Below, one piece after another: positions 1-6,223 of a DNA stretch of 9,377 bases (position 1 is the stretch's first letter; each line of letters opens with the position of its first letter). A program made the position numbers and the translations under genes. This stretch comes from Oscillospiraceae bacterium (GTDB lineage: Bacteria > Bacillota > Clostridia > Oscillospirales > Oscillospiraceae): contig JAITEC010000062.1 in the NCBI GenBank assembly GCA_031282225.1, positions 1 to 9,377 on the forward strand. The letters are read 5' to 3'. The notes below the pieces were generated by a model, which had not been told where the DNA came from, did no database searches, and saw only the letters and a program-made list of their open reading frames with translations.

Positions 1-551
1 CTTGACTGCACCCTCTCGCTCTCCCAGTCGAGATAGTTTATCTGCAGCTGCACGAACTCCGCCTCGGGATGCTTGTGGAAAATGGACTCCAGCTCCTCGG
101 GGGTCCCGTGGAACGACAGCCCGATATGGCGTGCCTCGCCCTTTTCTTTCAGCGACTTGACGAAGTCCCAGGCTCCCAGCTCTTCCGCTTTCTCAATGGA
201 CGGGCCGCCCAGGCCGTGCAGGAGATAGAAGTCCACCCAGTCGACCCCGAGGCGCTCGCGCGACGTGTTGAAAAACCCTGGAAGATCCTCCGGCGCCTTC
301 GCGAACATGAGATTGAGCTTTGTGGCTATCTGGAAGCGCTCCCGCGGGTACCGCTCGACAAGCGACTTTCGCAGCGCCTCCTCCGAACCCTCGTACACGT
401 ACGCCGTGTCGAAGTATGTAAAGCCCGCGTCCATGAAGCGGTCGACCATGCGGTCCACCTGTTCCATGTCGAACCCGCCGCCCTTTCTGGGAAGCCGCAT
501 GAAACCAAATCCCAGCTTCCCAATTGATTCGCCCAAATATTTGTCCGCCAT
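1..551 (-). CDS. Aldo/keto reductase, N-terminal part (runs off the left edge)
   Basis: This is a probable NAD(P)H-dependent oxidoreductase acting on a carbonyl/alcohol pair in the cytoplasm; its substrate cannot be told. Translation of the minus strand from the ATG at 551-549 stays open to the window edge (183 codons). It starts MADKYLGESIGKLGFGFMRL, the usual first strand of the family. The four catalytic residues of aldo/keto reductases are all present: Asp48 and Tyr53 (FDTAYVYEGSEE), Lys78 (ATKLN) and His112 (YLLHGLG). The text resembles the clostridial branch that often carries a C-terminal 4Fe-4S domain, but that part lies outside the window. A purine-rich ribosome site (AAGGGGTG, read on the minus strand) precedes the ATG. 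It is divergent from the molybdoenzyme operon, which may mean shared control or a related substrate; that link is inference. Confidence 0.93.
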   Translation of the reverse strand, partial: MADKYLGESIGKLGFGFMRLPRKGGGFDMEQVDRMVDRFMDAGFTYFDTAYVYEGSEEALRKSLVERYPRERFQIATKLNLMFAKAPEDLPGFFNTSRERLGVDWVDFYLLHGLGGPSIEKAEELGAWDFVKSLKEKGEARHIGLSFHGTPEELESIFHKHPEAEFVQLQINYLDWESERVQS

Positions 552-598
552 TTTTTTGCACCCCTTCATTAGTGTGGTCACGCAATGTGTAACTGCAC

Positions 599-627
599 GC
601 ATTATATAATATCCGCCCGTATAATGC
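599..627. repeat. Inverted repeat GCATTAT/ATAATGC across the AKR promoter
   Basis: Arms 599-605 (GCATTAT) and 621-627 (ATAATGC) are perfect reverse complements, seven bases each, 15 bases apart. They lie over the -10 box, spacer and part of the -35 box of the minus-strand promoter. The inner segment 601-610 is itself a palindrome (ATTATATAAT). The position suits an operator for a dimeric regulator, but AT-rich promoter boxes make such symmetry partly by chance. Confidence 0.4.
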
Positions 628-629
628 AA
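601..629 (-). promoter_or_regulatory. Promoter for the aldo/keto reductase gene
   Basis: Read on the minus strand, a -35 box TTGCAT (624-629) is followed after exactly 17 bases by a perfect -10 box TATAAT (601-606). It lies about 50 bases upstream of the AKR start codon. The spacing and the perfect -10 fit a housekeeping sigma factor; the -35 is only partly consensus. Confidence 0.7.
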
Positions 630-664
630 CAAGGCCGGCGGCTCCGGATCGGCGGGATGCCCCG

Positions 665-693
665 TTGACAAAGCGGCCGGAAAAAGATAATAT
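665..693 (+). promoter_or_regulatory. Promoter for the molybdoenzyme operon
   Basis: A perfect -35 box TTGACA (665-670) lies upstream of a -10 region. Two registers are possible: TAATAT at 688-693 with a 17-base spacer, or GATAAT at 686-691 with a 15-base spacer. Transcription would start near 700, leaving a leader of about 45 bases before the ATG at 745, too short for a large riboswitch. No other strong promoter is evident upstream of the later plus-strand genes, so this one probably drives the whole operon. Confidence 0.65.
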
Positions 694-744
694 GGACGTT
701 GTTAGAAGAAAATAAATCAACGATCGATAAGGAGTGTTTAGAAT

Positions 745-3132
745 ATGGCGGATATAGCCGGCGTAAACGGGCAGCGCGAGCAATTTCGCGTGGTGGGACA
801 GCGCAACCTGCCCGGCAAGCTATCGTACACAATCGCCTCCGGCGTGGCGCAATTCGGCAACGACTTCGTGCTGCCCGATATGCTGCACGCGAAATTCCTG
901 CGCAGCCCTTACGCCAACGCCCGCGTTGTGAGCGTGGACACTGAAAGGGCTCGCGCGCTGCCCGGGGTGGCGGACATTGTGACATGGCTCGACGAGGACA
1001 TAGTGCGCATTAGCAGCCACGGCGAGTCTTTCGGGCCGGGCACCAGGCCGTGGATAGACAATATCGCCGATCAAGAGGGCGCGGAGGTGGCCGTCATAGT
1101 GGTGGCGGAGGACGAGGATACATGCGACAGGGCGCTGGAGATGCTCGACGTGCAATGGGAGGTGCTGCCGCACATAGTGGACCTGCACCGCGGCAGGCAG
1201 CCGGATGCGTATGTCATACGCCCTCAGGTGCGCGAGGCGCCCACGTTTGGCGCGCCCGGCATGGGCGGCCCGCCGAATCCGCCAAAGCGAGGCAACGTGG
1301 CCTACTCCAACATGATATCCGGCGACGCGGAGGCGGGGTTTGACGCCGCGTCGCACATAATCGAGTACGACCTCTACACGCCCGCGTTCGCGGCGCACTT
1401 GCCAAACCCCTCGGGCTCCGTCGCGTGGTGGTTTGACGACCCTTACCATCCCGAGGGCGGCAAGAGCCTGCATATAGAGGGGGCGGTGCGCGAGCGCATG
1501 GCGATAGCCATGATGTACGGTCTCCCGCCGGAGAAGACGGTGCAGGAGGGCCTGTTCATGGGCGGAAAGTACTGCGACTGGGGTCTGCGAAAGTCACAGG
1601 AGATAACGCCGCTGCTCGCCCGCCGCACGGGCAGGCCTGTGCGGTGCGTAAACACGCGGGAGGACATGTTCGACTTTATAATGAAGCAGCGATACGTCCA
1701 CATGAAAGTGGGCTTCAACGAGGAAGGGCTCATAACGGCGGTCGAAGACGACTCCATAGCCGACGGCGGCGTGTGGGGCAGCTCGAGCTTTGGAAATGTG
1801 GGCGACCTCACGCAGGGGCCGTACAACACGCTCAAGTGCAAAAATGTCACGCAGCGCATGGAAATAGTCGACTCAAACCGCGGCAAGATGTACGTCAGCG
1901 GGCAGCACTGTCCGTTCAACTGGGATTCCATAACTATGGCGATACATCTCATTGCCGAGAAGCTGGGCCGCGACCCCATAGACATAGCGCGCCTCAATCT
2001 GCACGGCCCGAACTCGCAGGACGATATAGACCCCGTACCGAGCTTTGAGGCGTGCGTGGAGGCGGGCAAAAAACTCATGGGCTGGCAGTGGCACCGGGCG
2101 GGCGCAAAGCGGCTGCCGGACGGCAGGCTGCACGGCGCGAGCTTCCGCTACCAGATGTGCCCGCGCCACTCGTTTTCGAGCTACAACTGCAAGCTGGAAC
2201 TGCGCAACGGCGTTGTGCACATGCCCACGCAGGGGCCGCTGTTCGGCGTGTTCGCCGTGGAGTGCAACGCGATGGTCGTAGCGGAAGAGCTGGGGCTTAG
2301 CTACGACGATATCCAAATAGACTTTGATTACCGCGAGACTTTCACTCCCGTAGGCGGCGGGTCTGACGGCACAACGGCGTCCGCGTGGGTCATGAAGGAG
2401 TGTGCCAATATACTAAAGCTGCGCATACTGGAGGCGGCCATAGAGTATGCCAACGACCCGCCTGTGCCGGGATTCGGGCACGGCTTCGGACCGCCGCCTC
2501 CTCCGCCGGGGCCGTTTCGCGGGCTGGCGCCGGACGATCTCGATATCGTCGAAGGGCGCGTCGTGCTCAAATCGGATCCTTCGCAGGGAGTCCCTTTCAA
2601 GCAGGCCACGCCGAAGAACCTGTTCGCCACGTACTCCGGCAGGCCGCCGCTCGCGCTGTGGGTCACGGGACAGATGGGCAAGCAGCTAGATACGATGAAC
2701 ACGGCTTACTGCGAGGTCGCCGTGGACGAGGAGACGGGCGAGGTGGAGATACTGAGGTTCGGCGTGGTGGCCGATCCGGGCAAGGTGATGCGGCCAATAT
2801 CGCTGGAGAGCCAGATAGACCAGGTCATGTTTTTCAGCCAGGGATGCCAGCTGCTCGAGGACTTCGTCTACGACGAGAAGACGGGCGTAAAGCTCAACAA
2901 CAATATGATCGACTACAAAAAACCGGGGATGATGGACGTGCCGCGCGTGGACAGAGAGTTCCTGGAGACGCGCGCGGGCAACGCCGCCTACGGTTCAAAC
3001 GGCATAAGCCACTCGCTGGCGAACACGCATCTTGCGATAATCGCCATCTATAACGCCATAGGCGTGTGGGTAGATCCCCCGGCGACCCCGGACAAGGTGC
3101 TCAGTGCGCTAAATAAGGACATGCCTTTTTAG
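745..3132 (+). CDS. Xanthine dehydrogenase-family molybdopterin-binding large subunit, copy 1 (L1)
   Basis: This 795-residue protein is the molybdenum cofactor subunit of a xanthine dehydrogenase / aldehyde oxidase-type enzyme, probably cytoplasmic since no signal peptide is visible. Residues about 15-150 match the a/b hammerhead domain (LPGKLSYTIASG, FLRSPYANARV, LPGVADIVTW). The rest matches the two-part molybdopterin-binding region, for example GRPVRCVNTRED, EKLGRDPIDIARLN, PVGGGSDGTTASAW and a VDPPATPDKVLSAL tail. Several pocket motifs differ from the family norm. The glycine-rich loop reads MGGKYCDWG (272-280), the RGxG-type loop reads SGQHCPFNWD (385-394), and the place of the catalytic glutamate (GxGE) reads GISH with His756. 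A proline run (583-588) sits in a loop. The ATG at 745 follows AAGGAGTG at 729-736. The gene ends in tandem stops TAG TAA. The substrate cannot be named; given the altered motifs the reaction may not be a standard hydroxylation. Confidence 0.9.
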   Translation: MADIAGVNGQREQFRVVGQRNLPGKLSYTIASGVAQFGNDFVLPDMLHAKFLRSPYANARVVSVDTERARALPGVADIVTWLDEDIVRISSHGESFGPGTRPWIDNIADQEGAEVAVIVVAEDEDTCDRALEMLDVQWEVLPHIVDLHRGRQPDAYVIRPQVREAPTFGAPGMGGPPNPPKRGNVAYSNMISGDAEAGFDAASHIIEYDLYTPAFAAHLPNPSGSVAWWFDDPYHPEGGKSLHIEGAVRERMAIAMMYGLPPEKTVQEGLFMGGKYCDWGLRKSQEITPLLARRTGRPVRCVNTREDMFDFIMKQRYVHMKVGFNEEGLITAVEDDSIADGGVWGSSSFGNVGDLTQGPYNTLKCKNVTQRMEIVDSNRGKMYVSGQHCPFNWDSITMAIHLIAEKLGRDPIDIARLNLHGPNSQDDIDPVPSFEACVEAGKKLMGWQWHRAGAKRLPDGRLHGASFRYQMCPRHSFSSYNCKLELRNGVVHMPTQGPLFGVFAVECNAMVVAEELGLSYDDIQIDFDYRETFTPVGGGSDGTTASAWVMKECANILKLRILEAAIEYANDPPVPGFGHGFGPPPPPPGPFRGLAPDDLDIVEGRVVLKSDPSQGVPFKQATPKNLFATYSGRPPLALWVTGQMGKQLDTMNTAYCEVAVDEETGEVEILRFGVVADPGKVMRPISLESQIDQVMFFSQGCQLLEDFVYDEKTGVKLNNNMIDYKKPGMMDVPRVDREFLETRAGNAAYGSNGISHSLANTHLAIIAIYNAIGVWVDPPATPDKVLSALNKDMPF

Positions 3133-3180
3133 TAAAGACACAAAATTATAATAAAAATTATAATATCATTTATTATTATC
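3133..3180 (+). repeat. AT-rich spacer with a perfect 12-bp tandem repeat
   Basis: Between L1 and the small subunit the sequence drops sharply to almost pure A/T. AAAATTATAATA occurs twice back to back (3142-3153 and 3154-3165). Downstream, TTTATTAT can pair with the upstream ATAATAAA, a weak A/U hairpin in the mRNA. Two TATAAT strings (3147-3152, 3159-3164) lack any -35 partner. It may set the relative expression of L1 and the following genes by RNA processing or ribosome access; that is inference. Confidence 0.6.
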
Positions 3181-3186
3181 AGGAGG
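3181..3186 (+). promoter_or_regulatory. Strong ribosome binding site that fixes the small-subunit start
   Basis: AGGAGG lies nine bases before the ATG at 3196 and only three bases before an in-frame GTG at 3190. The spacing favours ATG 3196 and argues against the two-codon longer GTG start. Confidence 0.85.
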
Positions 3187-3195
3187 AGCGTGTAT

Positions 3196-3864
3196 ATGGA
3201 AAGCAAAATTGGCGCGGGAATGACGCTCACGCAGGAGGCGGCGCAACGCAGGGTGGCGGATATCATCAGCGCGATACCCGTCGTGCTGACGGAGTACCGC
3301 TGCCCGCTCTGCGCGCGCGTGTTTCCCGGTTACTCCGGCCTGCGGGAGCACTACGAGGCGGAGCACGCGGGCGCCATCGCGCCCATTGTAGTCATGCTGA
3401 TGCTCAACGGCAAGGGATGCGAGGTGCTCATAGAGCCGCACTGGACGCTCAAGCGCACGCTGCAGTTCAGGCTCGGGCTCACGGGCACGAAACATATGTG
3501 CGACAAGGGGGTCTGCGGTTCGTGCACTGTCATAATGGACGGCAGGCCGGTGCTGGCGTGCCAGATACTGACAGCCGAATGCGAGGGGCGCGACATACAG
3601 ACCATTGAGGGCATAGCGGCGGATCCCAAGTGGAAACCGCTTATCGACGCCTACTGCCGCTGGGACGCCATGCAGTGCGGATATTGCACCACGGGCTTTC
3701 TCGTCACGGCCAAGGCGCTCCTCGACAGGAACCCGAACCCCACGGAGAGGGAATGCCGAGAGGCGCTGGCGGGCAATATCTGCATATGCGGCACGTACCC
3801 GCGCCACTCGCAGGCTATAATAGAAGCTGCGGCGGCGATGTCCGGGGGTGGCGTAGATGGCTGA
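3196..3864 (+). CDS. [2Fe-2S] small subunit of a molybdenum hydroxylase, with N-terminal C2H2 zinc-finger motif
   Basis: This 222-residue protein should carry electrons between the molybdenum centre and FAD through two [2Fe-2S] clusters. The plant-ferredoxin cluster is ligated by Cys102, Cys107, Cys110 and Cys122 (C-X4-C-X2-C-X11-C). The second uses Cys161 and Cys164 (QCGYC) with Cys196 and Cys198 (NICICGTY), C-X2-C-X31-C-X-C. The CxCGTY ending resembles isoquinoline oxidoreductase alpha-type subunits more than the common CRCTGY. Family members are usually about 150-170 residues; this one has some 60 extra at the N-terminus. The extension holds a classical zinc-finger pattern at 34-57: Tyr34, Cys36, Cys39, Phe43, Leu49, His52, His57, that is Y-X-C-X2-C-X3-F-X5-L-X2-H-X4-H. 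It could be structural or a docking site; DNA binding is not implied. It overlaps L2 by eight bases, suggesting translational coupling. Confidence 0.92.
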   Translation: MESKIGAGMTLTQEAAQRRVADIISAIPVVLTEYRCPLCARVFPGYSGLREHYEAEHAGAIAPIVVMLMLNGKGCEVLIEPHWTLKRTLQFRLGLTGTKHMCDKGVCGSCTVIMDGRPVLACQILTAECEGRDIQTIEGIAADPKWKPLIDAYCRWDAMQCGYCTTGFLVTAKALLDRNPNPTERECREALAGNICICGTYPRHSQAIIEAAAAMSGGGVDG

Positions 3865-6223
3865 CCTGGCGGGCGCGAACGGCCAAAGGGAGGACTTTAG
3901 GGTAGTAGGCAAGCACAACCTGCCCGGGAAGCTCTCATACGCGCTCGCGACGGGGATAGCGAAATTCGGCATAGACTATGTAGTGCCCGGCATGGCGCAC
4001 GCCAAGTTCTTGCGCAGCCCTTACGCGAACGCGCGCATAAGGAGCGTGGGGACGGCGCGCGCGCGCGCCGTCCCCGGCGTGCTGGATATTGTGACGTGGG
4101 AGGACGAGGATGTCAAAAAGCTCGGCGCGGGCGGGTTCGGCCCGCCTGCGGCGTACATCGACGACACGGCCGACATGGAGAACGCCGAGGTCGGGGTAGT
4201 GGTGATAGCTGAAAACGAGGACATCTGTGAGGAGGCGCTGCGGGCACTGGATGTAGATTGGGAAATACTGCCGCACGTCGTCGACGTACTCAAAGGTCGC
4301 CAGGACGCAGCGCCTATAGCGCGGCAAAGACAGGACGCGCCGTCTATGTTCGCGCCCCCGCCCTCACAGCCCAAGCGCGGCAACGTGTCGTATGCCGCTA
4401 CTGTTCAGGGCGACCTCGCGCAGGGATTCAAGGAAGCCGACCACATTGTCGAGTACACCTTGAAGCTGCCCGCGTTCCTCTCCGGCATGCCTAATCCACC
4501 CGCGTCGGTTGCGTGGTGGGAGAGCGACCCGTACCACGGAGAGGGGCCGGACCTGCATATCGAGGGAGCGGTGCAGCGGCGCGAGAACGTAGGCATGATG
4601 TACGGCGTGCCGCCGGAAAAAACCGTCCAGACGGGACTGTTCCAGGGCGGGCGGTACTGCGACTGGGGGCTGCGCAAATCGCAGGAGATAACGCCGCTGC
4701 TGGCAAAGCGCGTCGGGCGGCCCGTGCGCTGCTCCAACACGCGCGAGGAGACATTTGATTTCCTCATGAACGAGCGGTATATGTACTTGAAGGTCGGCTT
4801 CACAAACGAGGGGCTCATAACGGCAGTGGACGACTTCTCGATAGCGGACAACGGCGCATACGGGTCGTCGTCGTTCGGTGCCGCAAACGACCAGGGGTAC
4901 GGCCCGTACTACACGCTCAAGTGCAAGAACATCAGCCAGAGGATGGACGTGGTGGACACGAACCGGGGCAAGATGTACCTGTCCGGACAGCACTGCCCGT
5001 TCAACTGGGATTCAGGCACAATGGCCATATATCTCATTGCCGAGAAGCTGGGGCTAGACCCAATAGACGTCGCGAAACTCAATCTCCACGGACCGGACTC
5101 GCAGGACGACACGCGTCCCGTGCCGAGCTTTGAGGCGTGCATGGAGGCGGGCCGTGAGCTCATGGGCTGGCAGTGGCACCGCTCCGGAGAGCGCACGCTG
5201 CCCGACGGGCGCCGGCACGGCGCGAGCTTTAGGTATCAGATATGCCCCCGCCACGCGTTTTCGGGTTACGAGTGCAAGCTGTAGCTGCGCGACGGCGTAG
5301 TCCATATGCCAACGCAGGGCCCGTGCACGGGCATATACGCGGTGGAGTGCAACGCGATGGTCGTGGCGGAGGAACTCGGGATCGAATACGCGGACGTCGC
5401 CATAGACTTCGACTACCGCGAGCGGTTTACGCCTGTCGGCGGCGGCTCCGACGGCTCTACGGCGTCCGCGTGGGCGATGAAGGAGTGCGCGAACATACTC
5501 AAGGCCAAGATACTGCAAGCCGCCGCCAGGCACGCGGACAACCCGCCGCCGCCGTCCATGTTCTCTTTCGGAGGCCCGCCTGCCGACAGCCCCCTCAAAG
5601 GGCATGGACCCGACGAACTCGACATAATAAACGGCAATGTGTGCCTGAGGGATGATCCGTCCGTAGGCGTACCGCTCAAAACGGCAACTGCGGAGAACGT
5701 ATTCGCCACATACTCAGGCCGCCCTCCCGCAGCCGTATGGACGATGGGGATGGGGAAGATGCTCGACACCATGAACACCGCGTACTGCGAGGTCGCCGTG
5801 GACGAGGAGACGGGCGAGGTGGAGGTGCTGCGGTTCGGCGTCGTGGCCGATCCCGGCAAGGTGCTGCGCCCGACGTCGCTGGAGAGCCAGATCGACCAGG
5901 TCATGTATTTCAGCCAGAGCTGCCAGCTCATGGGCGAGTTCATATACGACGGGAAGACGGGCGTACAGCTAAACAACAACATGATAGACCACAAGAGGAC
6001 GGGCATGCTCGACGCGCCCCGCGTGGATCGGCGGTTTTTGGAGACGCGCTCGGGCAACGCCGCATACGGCGCGAGCGGCATAAGCCACTCCCTGGCCAAC
6101 ACGCACATGATAATCATAGCCATACACAACGCGACAGGCGTCTGGGTAGACCCGCCGGCGACGCCCGACAAGGTGCTCAAAGCGTTAGCTGAAAGGAAAG
6201 GTCAAGTTTATGAAAGCATTTAA
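3857..6223 (+). CDS. Molybdopterin-binding large subunit, copy 2 (L2), interrupted by an in-frame TAG at codon 476
   Basis: This is a paralogue of L1, colinear from MADLAGANGQREDFRVVG to VDPPATPDKVLKAL. Read through the amber it would be 788 residues. The frame is open on both sides of a single TAG at 5282-5284, where L1 has Glu485 (C-K-L-E-L-R in L1, C-K-L-stop-L-R here). About 310 codons after it still match L1, with no other lesion. The altered pocket motifs of L1 recur: GGRYCDWG, SGQHCPFNWD (from residue 376) and GISH with His744 in the catalytic glutamate place. The start ATG overlaps the small-subunit stop by eight bases and has a G-rich ribosome site (GGGGGTGG) before it. The 3' end overlaps the flavoprotein gene by 14 bases. 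Possible explanations are a recent nonsense mutation (one base from GAG or CAG), a sequence error, amber readthrough, or two separate polypeptides. If truncated at 475 residues, the C-terminal cofactor-binding part is lost. Confidence 0.85.
5282..5284 (+). other. In-frame amber codon inside L2
   Basis: TAG stands between CTG and CTG in the frame of L2. The aligned L1 codon is GAA (2197-2199). The flanking residues are conserved on both sides (YxCKL before; LR-D/N-GVVHMPTQGP after), so the codon replaces one residue rather than marking a natural gene boundary. Confidence 0.95.
5306..6223 (+). CDS. C-terminal segment of L2 as it would appear if translated on its own
   Basis: The first ATG after the amber codon is at 5306 (MPTQGPCTGIYAVECN) and would give a 305-residue protein covering the C-terminal molybdopterin-binding part. 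I see no Shine-Dalgarno sequence before it. The seven residues between the amber and this ATG are conserved with L1, so they belong to the same original gene. I regard independent translation as unlikely, and list the segment because automatic annotation may show it as a separate gene. Confidence 0.35.
   Translation: MPTQGPCTGIYAVECNAMVVAEELGIEYADVAIDFDYRERFTPVGGGSDGSTASAWAMKECANILKAKILQAAARHADNPPPPSMFSFGGPPADSPLKGHGPDELDIINGNVCLRDDPSVGVPLKTATAENVFATYSGRPPAAVWTMGMGKMLDTMNTAYCEVAVDEETGEVEVLRFGVVADPGKVLRPTSLESQIDQVMYFSQSCQLMGEFIYDGKTGVQLNNNMIDHKRTGMLDAPRVDRRFLETRSGNAAYGASGISHSLANTHMIIIAIHNATGVWVDPPATPDKVLKALAERKGQVYESI

Noticed and set aside
620..625. Plus-strand TATAAT as an extra operon promoter
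   Set aside because: No -35-like hexamer lies 16-18 bases upstream, and the bases are explained by the minus-strand promoter; TTGACA at 665 is a better operon signal.
193..783. 196-codon minus-strand open frame spanning the divergent region
   Set aside because: It crosses both promoters and overlaps the AKR gene in another frame. Its Arg/Gly-rich text has no recognisable domain; it is a by-product of high GC.
1443..2078. 211-codon minus-strand open frame inside L1 (and similar ones at 820-1473, 4364-4993, 5413-6180)
   Set aside because: These are antisense shadows of the well-supported large-subunit genes, with low-complexity composition and no family motifs.
3147..3164. Two TATAAT strings as an internal promoter before the small subunit
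   Set aside because: At the correct spacing the upstream hexamers (CCTTTT and AGACAC) do not resemble a -35 box; the strings follow from the AT-rich tandem repeat.
3190..3192. GTG as the small-subunit start
   Set aside because: It is only three bases from AGGAGG, too close for initiation; ATG at 3196 has ideal spacing.
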